Shown here: positions 27,193 through 36,212 of the stretch, piece after piece
Numbering within the stretch: position 1 is the first letter of the stretch
How the letters are laid out: each line of letters begins with the position of its first letter
From: Glutamicibacter sp. JL.03c
GTDB lineage: Bacteria; Actinomycetota; Actinomycetes; Actinomycetales; Micrococcaceae
Direction: 5' to 3'
Length of the DNA stretch: 64,000 nt
Assembly (NCBI RefSeq): GCF_025854375.1
Contig: NZ_CP107575.1
Coordinates: forward strand, 3,100,001 to 3,164,000
Notes under the pieces: generated by a model
Told to the model about the DNA's origin: nothing
Seen by the model: only the letters and a program-made list of their open reading frames with translations
Databases searched by the model: none
Position numbers and translations under genes: made by a program

Positions 27193-27461
27193 GCTTCCCT
27201 TTTCCTTTCCTCGATGAAAAATGCGAGTTCACGGCCAGCTTATGTTGGCTGAAGGGAAAAAGAATAGGGATTTAATCATTTATTTACTTTCTGGCGAGCA
27301 CCATTTTCTGGCTAAGTAATCCCGTTTCATCTTTCGTGGGATTCCCCAGCAAGGCTTTCTTGGTTGCAGGCTGGCGCTGCGAAGCCCCGCTTGGATGACC
27401 GGAACCGCGCACCCTCCGGTGGACACCGTGGTCTCCCGGGGTGCCGGCACAGGGTGAAAAT

Positions 27462-28535
27462 TCACCCCACGTCTCCGCTGGAATACTGCAAGCGAGGCGT
27501 TCGCTCGATGGCGCCGGCAATGAGGATCCCGACCAGCACGCCCAGCAGGTTGCCCATGGCGCAGTCCCACACCATTTGGGCCCCGATGCGCGGATTGGCC
27601 AATTGAAGCATGAGCAGGATCAGCGGCGTGAAGAAGCTCAGCGCCAGACCGTAGTTGCGCACCATATAGGCCTCGGTGGGGAAGATCAGCCCGATGATGC
27701 AGCAGCCGATGAAGAATTCGCTGGGTTCCATCAGCTGCAGGGCGAGCAGCACGCCGATGCCGGCCAGGGTCCCCATGATGCGATGGGTGCCGCGCTTGAT
27801 CATTCCCCGGGCATTGCCAGCAGCCAAGGGCACAGCGGCGCCGGCCATGGTCCACTGCAGGTGTTCCACCTGCAACCCGATGCCAATGCTTCCGGCCGCG
27901 GCGATGACGACCAGATAGGTGCCGGCTCTGCGCAGGATATTCGGCCACGGCAAGGCCTGTGTTTGGATTCCGTGTTCGGCAGCGGGTCCAAAGCGTGCCA
28001 TTTGCCCGAGCAGGATGCTGAAGAGAGCGGTGGCGACGAAGGCGATCAGTCCGTCGAGGGCCAGGGTTTCGCCGACCGGCAGCGTGCCCAGTGCCCCGAA
28101 GGCGAAAAGTGGAAAGAACGCGCCACCGGGTTTCAGGCCGTGGCGGTCGGCAACCATCGAGCTGAGCACCGCGCAAAGAATGCCACCGGCCAGCAGGGAC
28201 CACCCGCGCAATCCGACCGGCGCGAGCGCAATTCCGCAGATTCCCGCGCAGAGCATCAACCCCGCTCCGAGCAGCTGGTTCTTGAACCGTTGCCACCGGT
28301 GCGGGTCGCGACCGTACATCCCGACGACAGAACCAAAGACGGCATAGGCCAGCAAGTCGATGCGGTCGGTGAGCAGCAGTGCCGTACCCGGTATGCCCAG
28401 ACCGATGCCCACGCGCAGGGCCGGACGGATTTCCGGGCTATGGGCCACCACCAGCAGCCGCCAGGAGACCAGCGAGTCCACCCTCGACCTGAGTCGTGGC
28501 ACAAGGCCCTGAGCCGTTGGGGGCGTTGTGTGCAT
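27462..28535 (-). CDS. second FUSC-family membrane protein
   Basis: A 357-residue protein with two blocks of about five helices, and the FUSC-type region AVFGSVVGMYGRDPHRWQRF in the first block. It is only distantly similar to the FUSC protein at 4319. Substrate unknown; an efflux role for an aromatic or organic acid is the family expectation. The gene follows lysR (28710) on the same strand after a 174-bp AT-rich gap that probably carries its own promoter. Confidence 0.72.
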   Translation of the reverse strand: MHTTPPTAQGLVPRLRSRVDSLVSWRLLVVAHSPEIRPALRVGIGLGIPGTALLLTDRIDLLAYAVFGSVVGMYGRDPHRWQRFKNQLLGAGLMLCAGICGIALAPVGLRGWSLLAGGILCAVLSSMVADRHGLKPGGAFFPLFAFGALGTLPVGETLALDGLIAFVATALFSILLGQMARFGPAAEHGIQTQALPWPNILRRAGTYLVVIAAAGSIGIGLQVEHLQWTMAGAAVPLAAGNARGMIKRGTHRIMGTLAGIGVLLALQLMEPSEFFIGCCIIGLIFPTEAYMVRNYGLALSFFTPLILLMLQLANPRIGAQMVWDCAMGNLLGVLVGILIAGAIERTPRLQYSSGDVG

Positions 28536-28709
28536 TACACGGATTCCTCAACGGCATTGACGTTCTTTGCACCCATTGGAAACTCCTCGCACGTGTGGAC
28601 ATGTCCGGGCTTCCTGCTGGCCAAGACTGCTACCAGCTTCCAGCGTCAGGGTTGATCAATTCAAAGAATCGCACCATATCGGTTCATAAATAATAATTAT
28701 CATCCCAAC

Positions 28710-29609
28710 TCAGAGGATTTTAGACTGAGGGAATTTTTCCAAAATTAGCTCGCTTAACGCTACTGACATCAAACTTAACGGACTGACATCTTCCATCACC
28801 AACGAAATCTGCGAGGTCACTTCCGGGTTATCCAGGCGGGTTATTTCCAGCCCGGGAAGAGCGCCAATGGGCGGCAGCCATTGGCGTGGAACGATGCTGG
28901 CCCAATGCCCCGTGGAGACATGGGCCAGGAGCGTAACAACGGAGTCGCATTCGATTCTCGGGGTGACCTTCAAGCCATGTTCGGCCAGCGCATGATCCAG
29001 AACCTGGCGCCCACGCAGCGACGAGTCCAGCAAGCACAATGGCAAGTCCACCGCAGAGGCCCACGACCTGCTGGTCCTGCGCCCCAGCATCCCCGGCGCG
29101 GTGATCAGCACATGCTCTTCGACATACAGCCGATGAATGCGCAGCCCTGCAACGTCATCGGGCTCGGTGTAGATCAGCCCGGCATCCAACTCGTAGTTCC
29201 TGATCTGCCGGATGATCTCCGAGGAGTGCAGGCTGCCCTTGATCTTGATGCTCACCTCGGGGTGTTCCCGGGCAAAGGCATCGGTCAGGGTCACCACCGT
29301 CGAGGACGCTGCCGGCACGGTACCCACACGCAGGGTGCCGTTCAGCCCATCGCGATGGAAAAGGACCTCCTGCTTCAGCGATTCGTGGTCCTTGAGGAGC
29401 TTTCGCGCCCATCGGAGCACGGTGTCGCCCTCGACGGTCAACCCCTGGAACGCATGGCCGCGACGGACCAGCGGCACGCCCAGCTCCCGCTCCAACTTCC
29501 GGATCCCCTCGGATAATGCCGGTTGCGAGACGGCGCACAGCTCGGCGGCGCGCGCGAAGTGCTGCTCCCCGGCCAGCGCCACAAGATATTCCAACTGCCT
29601 AAGCATCAT
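28710..29609 (-). CDS. LysR-family transcriptional regulator
   Basis: A 299-residue LTTR with the N-terminal winged HTH LRQLEYLVALAGEQHFARAA followed by ELCAVSQPALSEGIRKLERE, and a type-2 periplasmic-binding effector domain from about residue 90 (GTLRVGTVPAASSTVVTLTD). It activates or represses a target in response to a small molecule. The downstream FUSC gene is the natural candidate target. ATG 29609 is followed by a second in-frame ATG at 29606, and either may be used. Confidence 0.88.
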   Translation of the reverse strand: MMLRQLEYLVALAGEQHFARAAELCAVSQPALSEGIRKLERELGVPLVRRGHAFQGLTVEGDTVLRWARKLLKDHESLKQEVLFHRDGLNGTLRVGTVPAASSTVVTLTDAFAREHPEVSIKIKGSLHSSEIIRQIRNYELDAGLIYTEPDDVAGLRIHRLYVEEHVLITAPGMLGRRTSRSWASAVDLPLCLLDSSLRGRQVLDHALAEHGLKVTPRIECDSVVTLLAHVSTGHWASIVPRQWLPPIGALPGLEITRLDNPEVTSQISLVMEDVSPLSLMSVALSELILEKFPQSKIL

Positions 29610-29637
29610 GATCCTATTGCACCACTATCGCTGCCGG

Positions 29638-29659
29638 CGGCGGTCATCGATGACCGCCG
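29638..29659. repeat. 22-bp perfect palindrome upstream of lysR
   Basis: CGGCGGTCATCGATGACCGC plus CG reads the same on both strands, centred on ATCGAT. It lies 28 bp upstream of the lysR start. It may be a regulator-binding site or a second part of the transcription end of the ABC exporter operon. Confidence 0.45.
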
Positions 29660-29700
29660 GCCCTAGTACGGGCCTCTCCGGCGGGCCTTGCCGGGCAAGG

Positions 29701-29755
29701 CCGAAGGCCCCGGCGCCGGGACCCAGTTCAGGTCTGCCGGCGCCGGGGCCTTCGG
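29701..29755 (-). terminator. strong hairpin terminator of the ABC exporter operon
   Basis: Arms 29701-29719 and 29737-29755 are perfect 19-base complements (left arm CCGAAGGCCCCGGCGCCGG) with a 17-base loop. It begins 12 bp after the stop of the exporter gene at 29767 on the minus strand. Confidence 0.75.
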
Positions 29756-29766
29756 TGGGCCAACGC

Positions 29767-31851
29767 CTATTCAGTGTCCTCCTGCGCGTTCGGAGCCAGG
29801 TCAGCGACGATCGGCACGCCGGCCGTCACTGAGGCCACGGCTGCGGTGTCCGGATTCGCATCGACGTCCTCGGCCGGCCCGGCAAATTGCGACTGGTACA
29901 AGCGGTAGTACGCGCCCTGGGTCTTCAGCAGATGCTCATGGTTGCCCTGCTCTACGATCTTGCCCGCTTCCATCACCAGAATGGTGTCGGCATCGCGGAT
30001 CGTGGAGAGCCGGTGGGCAATCACGAAGCTCGTGCGATCGCTGCGCAGGGCAGCCATTGCCTGCTGCACCAGCAATTCGGTGCGGGTGCCCACCGAGCTG
30101 GTGGCCTCATCGAGGATCAGCAGCGAGGGGTTGGCCACGAATGCGCGGGCGATCGTGATCAGCTGCTTCTCGCCGGCCGACACGTTGGTGCCTTCCTCAT
30201 CGATGATCGTGTCATAGCCATCGGGCAAAGCACGCACGAAGCGGTCCACGAAGGTCGCCTTGGCGGCCTGGATGACTTCCTCATCGGTCGCATCCAGCCG
30301 TCCGTAGCGGATGTTCTCCATGATGGTGCCGCCAAAGAGCCACGCATCCTGGAGCACCATGCCCACCTTGGACCGCAGATCAGCACGCGAGAGCTGGGTT
30401 ATGTCATGGTTGTCCACCATGATCTTCCCGGAGTTCAGCTCGTAGAAGCGCATCACCAAATTCACCAGGGTGGTCTTGCCGGCCCCGGTCGGTCCGACAA
30501 TGGCGACGGTATGGCCCGGATCCGCGTCAAAGGACAGGTCCTCGATCAGCGGCTTCTCCGCGGTGTAGGAGAAGGAGACATTCTGGAAGGAGACATGCCC
30601 ATCCGTGCGCTCGGGCAAGGTGGCCTGGGCATCCTCAGGGTCCTGCTCCTCGGCGTCCAGCAGCTCGAAGGTCCGCTCGGCCGAGGCCACACCGGACTGC
30701 AGCATATTCGCCACGCCGGCGATCTGGCCCAGCGGCTGGGTGAACTCGCGCGAGTACTGGATGAAAGCGGTGGCATCGCCAAGGCTCATCGCGCCCGAAG
30801 CCACGCGCAGGCCGCCCACCACGGCGATGCCGACGTAGGAGAGGTAGGAAACGAAGTTCATCACCGGCATGATCATGCCCGAAACGAACTGCGCACCGAA
30901 GCTGGCCTTGTACAGCTCTTCGTTGCGGGAGGTGAAGCGATCCACCATGTCTTCTTCGCGGCCGAAGACCTTCATCAACTCGTGGCCAGAGAAGGACTCC
31001 TCGATCTGCCCGTTGAGGGCACCGGTGTTCTTCCACTGCGCGGTGAATAGCTTCTGCGCCTTGGAACCGATCACCCCGGCGGCAACGCCGGACAGCGGCA
31101 GCGCCACCAATGCGATCAGCGCCATCTGCCAGGAGACGACGAACATCATGATGACGATGCCGATGACCGTCATGATGGACTGCACCAGCTGGCTCAGTGC
31201 CTGCTGCAGGGCATTCTGGATATTGTCCACGTCATTGGTCACACGGGAGAGCACATCCCCACGCTGGCGGGTATCGAAATAATTCAACGGCAGGCGGTTG
31301 AGCTTGTCCTCGACATCCTTGCGCAGGTTGTAGACCACGCGCATGACCAGCCTATTGAGCAGCCATCCGGAGGCCCAGGAGAAGAGCGAGGCCACGAAAT
31401 ACATCGAGAGCACAATCAGGATGAACTGCGAGAGCTGGGTGAAGTCGATCCCCTGCCCGGGGACAAAATTCACCTTGGAGAGCATGTCCGCCTGGGTGCC
31501 CTGGCCAGAATCCCGCAGCTGCTGGATGACAACATCGGCCGGCGTGCCAGCAGGAATGTTCTTGCCGATCAGGCCGGCGAAGATCACGTCCATGGCCTTG
31601 CCCAGAACCCGGGGAGCAACCACCGATAGCACTACGTACACGGTGATCAGCGCGAAGACCAGAACCATGCCCCACTTGTAGGGCGACATCAGGCCAACGA
31701 GGCGTTTGGCCGATGGCCAGAAGTGCTCAGCCTTGCGCGCTGGAGCACCACCGCTCCAGTCATCGGCACCAGCGGCTACTTCAAATTCATCAATGGCAGC
31801 CAGCTCGCTATCAAGCTGCTCCGGCTGCGCATTTTTCTGTTTCTTCGCCAC
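29767..31851 (-). CDS. heterodimeric ABC exporter subunit with canonical catalytic site (TM288-like)
   Basis: The 694-residue half-transporter has an acidic N-terminal tail, six helices (about 60-350), then an NBD with Walker A GPTGAGKTT, Walker B LLILDEATSS with catalytic Glu, and the H-loop IAHRLST. The signature motif is altered to SAGEK (NVSAGEKQL) and the D-loop reads SSVGTRTE instead of SALD. With its partner upstream it forms a type IV exporter for drugs or lipids. The GTG start directly abuts the partner's stop. The extra extracellular loop near 95-145 and a long disordered C-terminal tail are unusual. Confidence 0.88.
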   Translation of the reverse strand: MAKKQKNAQPEQLDSELAAIDEFEVAAGADDWSGGAPARKAEHFWPSAKRLVGLMSPYKWGMVLVFALITVYVVLSVVAPRVLGKAMDVIFAGLIGKNIPAGTPADVVIQQLRDSGQGTQADMLSKVNFVPGQGIDFTQLSQFILIVLSMYFVASLFSWASGWLLNRLVMRVVYNLRKDVEDKLNRLPLNYFDTRQRGDVLSRVTNDVDNIQNALQQALSQLVQSIMTVIGIVIMMFVVSWQMALIALVALPLSGVAAGVIGSKAQKLFTAQWKNTGALNGQIEESFSGHELMKVFGREEDMVDRFTSRNEELYKASFGAQFVSGMIMPVMNFVSYLSYVGIAVVGGLRVASGAMSLGDATAFIQYSREFTQPLGQIAGVANMLQSGVASAERTFELLDAEEQDPEDAQATLPERTDGHVSFQNVSFSYTAEKPLIEDLSFDADPGHTVAIVGPTGAGKTTLVNLVMRFYELNSGKIMVDNHDITQLSRADLRSKVGMVLQDAWLFGGTIMENIRYGRLDATDEEVIQAAKATFVDRFVRALPDGYDTIIDEEGTNVSAGEKQLITIARAFVANPSLLILDEATSSVGTRTELLVQQAMAALRSDRTSFVIAHRLSTIRDADTILVMEAGKIVEQGNHEHLLKTQGAYYRLYQSQFAGPAEDVDANPDTAAVASVTAGVPIVADLAPNAQEDTE

Positions 31852-33585
31852 TTAGGCCACCTCCTCCACGCTCAGCTGGGACGTCACGATTTCCTGGTAG
31901 GTTTCCGAGGATTCCAGCAGTTCTTCGTGGGTACCCCGGGCCACGATTTCCCCATGGTCCAAGACCAGGATCTGGTCGGCCTCGGTGATGGTCGAGACGC
32001 GCTGGGCCACGATGATCACGGCGGCGTCCTTGGTCGGTTCGGCCAGGGCCGCCCGCAATTTCGCATCGGTGCTCACGTCGAGCGCCGAGAACGAGTCATC
32101 GAAGAGATAGGTCTTGGGCTTGGCGGCCAAGGCCCGTGCGATGCACAGGCGCTGGCGCTGGCCACCCGACACATTGGTGCCGCCCTGGGAGATCTTCGAT
32201 GCCAGCTGCCCTTCGCGCTCGGCGACAAAGCCATCGGCTTGCGCGATCCGCAGGGCCTGCCACAGCTCCTCGTCCTCGGCGTCCTGGGCGCCAAAGCGCA
32301 AGTTGGACTCGATGGTTCCGGAGAACAGGTACGGGCGCTGGGGAACGGCGGAGATGTTCTTCGAGATCGCCTCGCGCCCCAGTTCCTTCAGCGGCACACC
32401 GCCAATGAGAATTTCGCCTTCCGTAGCGTCGTAGAGCCGTGGAATGAGATTCAGCAAGGTGGTCTTGCCCGCACCGGTGGAACCGATAATGGCGGTGGTC
32501 TGCCCCGGCTTGGCGGTGAAGGAAATGCCGGAGAGCACCGGGGCCTCGGCGCCCGGGTATCCGAACGTCACATTCTTGAATTCCACGGTGCCCGGTTCTG
32601 GAAGCAGGACCTCGCGGTCTGCGGCATCCTGCATGGACGGCTCGCTGTCCAGGACCTCGCAGATGCGGTCGGCCGACACCATCGCGCGGGGAATCATCAT
32701 GGCCATGAAGGTGCCCATCATGACGGCCATCAGGATCTGCAGCAGGTACTGCAAGAAGGCGGTAAGCGCGCCTACTTCCACCTGGCCGTTATCCACACGG
32801 TGGCCGCCGAACCAGAGCACCGCGGCGGTGGACAGGTGCAGGATCATGGTGATGGCGGGGAACATCAAGACAAACAGGTTGCCGACCTTGACACCGAGGT
32901 CGGTCAGTTTCTGGTTGGCCTCGTCGTAGCGCTGGGTTTCGTGTTCTTCGCGGACGAAGGCACGCACCACGCGGATACCGGTGATCTGCTCGCGCAGCAC
33001 CCCGTTGATTCCGTCAATGCGCACCTGCATGTCACGGAATAGCGGCATGAGCTTGATGACCAGCAGGCCGACAACGATCAGTACCAGCGGGACCGAAACC
33101 CAGACCAGCCAGGACAATCCCGGGTCTTCGCGGATGGCCATCACCACGCCGCCGATGGACATGATGGGGGCATTGATCATGAAGTTCAGGGCCATCAAGG
33201 TCAGCATCTGGATCTGCTGCACGTCATTGGTGCCGCGGGTGATCAGGGTGGCGGCACCGAACTTGTTGACATCTTGGGCCGAGAAGGTGGAGACCTTCTC
33301 GAAGACGGACTGGCGGATGTCCCGGCCCACGCTCATCGCGGTCTTGGCCCCGAAGTACACGGCGGCCACGGCGGTGGCCACCTGGATGAGGGCCACGATG
33401 AGCATCAGGCCGCCGGTGCGCCAGATGTAGTCGACATCGGCAGTCACGACGCCCACGTCGATGATTTTCGCGTTCAGGCTGGGAAGGTAGAGCGTGGCCA
33501 TGGTGGTGGCCAACTGCAAGATGACTACGGCAATGATCCAGCCCGTGTAGGGCCTGGAATGTTTCAAGATGAGCTTGAGAAGCAT
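31852..33585 (-). CDS. heterodimeric ABC exporter subunit with degenerate catalytic site (TM287-like)
   Basis: The 578-residue half-transporter has six helices and an NBD with Walker A GSTGAGKTT and a canonical signature NVSGGQRQR. Its Walker B is YLFDDSFSALD (Asp in place of the catalytic Glu) and the H-loop has Gln (IVAQRVST). These substitutions mark the non-hydrolysing partner of heterodimeric exporters. GAGGA before ATG 33585 fixes the start, dismissing a frame that begins at 33621. The downstream gene supplies the catalytic half. Confidence 0.88.
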   Translation of the reverse strand: MLLKLILKHSRPYTGWIIAVVILQLATTMATLYLPSLNAKIIDVGVVTADVDYIWRTGGLMLIVALIQVATAVAAVYFGAKTAMSVGRDIRQSVFEKVSTFSAQDVNKFGAATLITRGTNDVQQIQMLTLMALNFMINAPIMSIGGVVMAIREDPGLSWLVWVSVPLVLIVVGLLVIKLMPLFRDMQVRIDGINGVLREQITGIRVVRAFVREEHETQRYDEANQKLTDLGVKVGNLFVLMFPAITMILHLSTAAVLWFGGHRVDNGQVEVGALTAFLQYLLQILMAVMMGTFMAMMIPRAMVSADRICEVLDSEPSMQDAADREVLLPEPGTVEFKNVTFGYPGAEAPVLSGISFTAKPGQTTAIIGSTGAGKTTLLNLIPRLYDATEGEILIGGVPLKELGREAISKNISAVPQRPYLFSGTIESNLRFGAQDAEDEELWQALRIAQADGFVAEREGQLASKISQGGTNVSGGQRQRLCIARALAAKPKTYLFDDSFSALDVSTDAKLRAALAEPTKDAAVIIVAQRVSTITEADQILVLDHGEIVARGTHEELLESSETYQEIVTSQLSVEEVA

Positions 33586-33749
33586 GTGGTTAATCCTCGC
33601 TGGCATCAGGCCCTCCGGCACCGCGCCGCTTCGGATTAAGGGCGCGCTGATTGAAGGACGATTGCCAGTCTAGTGTCCACCACCGACAAGTAGAATCATC
33701 CTCGCGATTGATTTGCGCCAACCCTGAACTCACCTGCTGGGAGGCCGGC

Positions 33750-34400
33750 TCACCGATCCTGTTCGGTGCAGACGCAGAACCGGTTGCCCTGGCTGTCCGT
33801 GGCCACGGTGAAGCTCGGGGCGGATTCCCCATCCAGTTCCGCCCCAGCGCCCTTCAGGGCGTCGAGCACCGTGCCGCTGGCCGAATGCGGAACCCAGATA
33901 TCCATGTGCAGCCGATTCGGGTTCGGCGTGGAGGTTTCCTGGAACCAGATGGACGGCAGGCGATGGTTGGGGTCCACCAGGCTGCCGTCACTGGCCTCCT
34001 TGTACCCCAGGCCCGCGGCCCACTGGGCACCGATGGCTTTCCGGTCCGCGGTGTCGATGGCGATTTCAACGACCCCGATGAGCTCCGGCTGCGCACTGAT
34101 GCCCAGCGCCTCGGCCCGCTCGGAGATCTTTGCGGCCAAGGCAATATCCCGGGTGGTGACCCTGCCACCGGCATCATGGGAAGTGGTGGTGACAAAGATC
34201 TTGTTATACCGCCAGTCCACGTCGGGGTGGTGCTGATCCAGCTCGGCGGCCCCGGCGATCTCGCTCAAGAGCTCGATGGATTGCGCTGCCGTGGTGGATT
34301 GGTAGACCGCCGCGATGGCTCCGGGCACTTCGCGCCAGTGCGGAAGGTCCTTCAGATACTCGCTGATTTGCTGCTTGTCGAGAACGTCCTGGGTACTCAT
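33750..34400 (-). CDS. pterin-4a-carbinolamine dehydratase fused to a VOC (glyoxalase-like) domain
   Basis: Residues 1-98 match pterin-4a-carbinolamine dehydratase, with the active-site motif QHHPDVDWRYNKIFV (H57, H58, P59) and H75. Residues 105-216 form a vicinal-oxygen-chelate-like domain (VVEIAIDTADRKAIGAQWAA, ending GNRFCVCTEQDR). The first domain would dehydrate 4a-hydroxytetrahydrobiopterin, recycling a pterin cofactor; the role of the second is unknown. No pterin-dependent hydroxylase gene is next to it. The protein is cytoplasmic and the gene looks monocistronic. Confidence 0.82.
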   Translation of the reverse strand: MSTQDVLDKQQISEYLKDLPHWREVPGAIAAVYQSTTAAQSIELLSEIAGAAELDQHHPDVDWRYNKIFVTTTSHDAGGRVTTRDIALAAKISERAEALGISAQPELIGVVEIAIDTADRKAIGAQWAAGLGYKEASDGSLVDPNHRLPSIWFQETSTPNPNRLHMDIWVPHSASGTVLDALKGAGAELDGESAPSFTVATDSQGNRFCVCTEQDR

Positions 34401-34584
34401 GTTCTATCCCTCCTTCATCCACACTGGCACTGTGCGCCAGCAAGCTCAAGCATCTGGCCCAAACGCACAGGATGGCCCGCTACGCGCCATCGCCAACTTG
34501 CTGGCACTACTGGCTTTCCGCTGCGCTCGCGCTGAACTACGCGAAGCCGACGCAGGTCCCTGGGCCCGGGGCGGCCCGTTGCCC

Positions 34585-34824
34585 TCAGGGCTGTTCCGGG
34601 TCGATGCCCTGCGCTGGTTCAGCGGCCGTCGCCTCATCCGTAGCCAGCACCGCGGTGTCGTTCTCCTCGATGATCTGCTCCACCCCGTGCAGCGGATCCT
34701 CGGCGTCCAGTGCCGAGGGTTCATCCGAGGAGCCCTCGACCGGCTGCCCATCGCGCCCATCGAGCGGCTCATCGACGTCCAGATCCTGGCGTACCTGATC
34801 GAATTCCGAATTATTCAAGGTCAT
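34585..34824 (-). CDS. small acidic hydrophilic protein, unknown
   Basis: A 79-residue protein beginning MTLNNSEFDQVRQDLDVDEP, with about a quarter Asp/Glu and no hydrophobic core, so it is probably disordered. ATG 34824 follows GGGGA at good distance; an ATG four codons earlier would cover that ribosome site and is rejected. It lies in a row of five tiny genes all on the minus strand. Confidence 0.55.
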   Translation of the reverse strand: MTLNNSEFDQVRQDLDVDEPLDGRDGQPVEGSSDEPSALDAEDPLHGVEQIIEENDTAVLATDEATAAEPAQGIDPEQP

Positions 34825-34898
34825 GCGGTTCCCCATTTCGTTGGCATGGCGTGCTGATGCGGTGGTCGCCGGGACGGGGAGTCCGCCCCGGCGCCCGG

Positions 34899-35177
34899 CT
34901 ACAGGTGCTCGTCGTCCAAGCCCGGATCGTATTGGTCCTCAATCGAATCATCCAGCTCGGGATCGGCACCGTTCACCGGTTGCGTGGGCTGCGGCGGCTG
35001 GACAGGCTGCCCGTCGCCGTTATCGACGTCCGTGCCCGAGTCGGCCTCGCCACCGGGCAGATGCTCGTCATCGGGCTGGCCCGCCGGCCAGGTCTTCTCC
35101 ACTACGTCCTTGTCCGGGTCCTTGATCCGGTCGGTGGCGTGGGAGATGAGGTCTTTGGCTTTGTCCAGGATTCCCAT
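34899..35177 (-). CDS. small acidic protein with MT0933-type N-terminus
   Basis: A 92-residue protein. The start MGILDKAKDLISHATDRIKD resembles the short amphipathic helix of MT0933-like (Rv0909) 'antitoxin' proteins. The rest is Pro/Asp/Gln-rich and probably disordered. GGAAGAAG stands before the ATG. No toxin gene is adjacent, so the antitoxin label is not supported by context. Confidence 0.55.
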   Translation of the reverse strand: MGILDKAKDLISHATDRIKDPDKDVVEKTWPAGQPDDEHLPGGEADSGTDVDNGDGQPVQPPQPTQPVNGADPELDDSIEDQYDPGLDDEHL

Positions 35178-35234
35178 GATCTTCTTCCTTTCCGTGGTGA
35201 GGCTACGGCAACAACCCGCTATCGGCTGGCCGCG

Positions 35235-35480
35235 CTACATTCCGTTCGCGTCCGTGCCTCCGGCACGGTGATCGATGCTGCTCCGGCCGCGGATCATCCG
35301 ATACAGGCCATAGAGGAACACCAGTGCGCCCCAGCCCACCACGATCCACAGCGGACCGGAAGTGCTGTCCGGTGCTGCCAGCACCGCGTAAATAGCGAAT
35401 CCCACTGCCAGGAGCCCGCCGACGACCATGAGCCATAGTCCCGGACGGTGGCTGCTCTTCCCTGCCTGGTTTTCCTGCAT
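35235..35480 (-). CDS. small two-helix membrane protein
   Basis: An 81-residue protein with membrane helices near residues 16-36 and 46-64 (LWLMVVGGLLAVGFAIYAVL and WIVVGWGALVFLYGLYRMI). AAAGGAA six bases before ATG 35480 sets the start. Family not recognised. Part of the row of tiny minus-strand genes. Confidence 0.6.
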   Translation of the reverse strand: MQENQAGKSSHRPGLWLMVVGGLLAVGFAIYAVLAAPDSTSGPLWIVVGWGALVFLYGLYRMIRGRSSIDHRAGGTDANGM

Positions 35481-35507
35481 GCCAGTTCCTTTCACGCGTT
35501 CTTCGGC

Positions 35508-35639
35508 TTATCCCGCATCAAAGCGGTCCTCATCTTCATCTGCTGGTTGCTCCGCGGCGTCGTTGATCTTTTTGCCGCGGACTACTTGCTCTTGGCGCTG
35601 TTCACGATCCTCAGGCTCAGCGTCGTCTCGTTCGGCCAT
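35508..35639 (-). CDS. 43-residue highly charged protein
   Basis: An open frame from ATG 35639 to TAA encodes 43 residues starting MAERDDAEPEDREQRQEQVV, almost all charged or Gln. AGGGA precedes the start. The size, spacing (27 bp from the next gene) and composition match its neighbours, which supports it as a real small gene. Confidence 0.5.
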   Translation of the reverse strand: MAERDDAEPEDREQRQEQVVRGKKINDAAEQPADEDEDRFDAG

Positions 35640-35666
35640 GTCCCTGCCTTTCGACCGGTGGGTGGT

Positions 35667-35933
35667 TCAGGAGTTGCGCAACGCGTCGATCAGTTCTGAC
35701 TTCCGCATTTTCGATCGTCCTTCGATGCCAACCTCCTTGGCTCGTTTCTGAAGCTCCTGCACGGTCCAGTCTTCGTAATCACCGGATTTCCCGCCCCGCT
35801 TTCCGACGGCCGAACGCCCATCGCGGGCCGCGGCATTGGCGATGCGTGCGGACTTCTGCTTGGAGTTGCCTTCTTCGCGCAGTTCCTCATACAGTTCCTC
35901 GTCCTTGATGCTGCTCTGCGAATTGCTGGCCAT
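35667..35933 (-). CDS. Rho-N/SAP-like domain small protein (DUF7218-like)
   Basis: An 88-residue basic protein. The C-terminal half WTVQELQKRAKEVGIEGRSK followed by MRKSELIDALRNS is a Rho-N/SAP-type helix-extended-loop-helix motif that binds nucleic acid. The N-terminal half (EELYEELREEGNSKQKSARI) resembles plasmid-stabilisation-like or stress-associated small proteins. GGAGGAG six bases before the ATG is a very strong ribosome site. It is the first gene of the row of five and is divergent from the SDR gene. Confidence 0.7.
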   Translation of the reverse strand: MASNSQSSIKDEELYEELREEGNSKQKSARIANAAARDGRSAVGKRGGKSGDYEDWTVQELQKRAKEVGIEGRSKMRKSELIDALRNS

Positions 35934-36212
35934 GCTTCTCCTCCTCGCCCTGGGTTGGATCTCCACCGTAGGCAATATGCCGCCCGGTTGATAGCAGACC
36001 CCCAAGTCTTTGCGCCAAATCCCAGACTCGGTCCCTAGCACGATTCCCGGAACCCGGCAGGAAGCTGAATTAACGCCGGATGCAAGCTGGCCATTCACGC
36101 TAAAACCCCGGTTGCGTGTTCAGTTGCTATCCGGGCGGCGGAACACTGGGCAACGACGGACGCCATCAGCCCAGGCACCCGGGCGTCCCATCGCCAGTTC
36201 AGGAGGAAGCAC

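Noticed and set aside
27441-28655. A 404-codon plus-strand frame opposite the second FUSC gene
   Set aside because: Composition rich in His/Gln/Gly/Arg typical of a reverse-strand shadow; the membrane protein on the other strand is convincing.
34899-35177. Toxin-antitoxin system at the MT0933-like small gene
   Set aside because: Only the N-terminal helix resembles the family and no toxin gene is adjacent.
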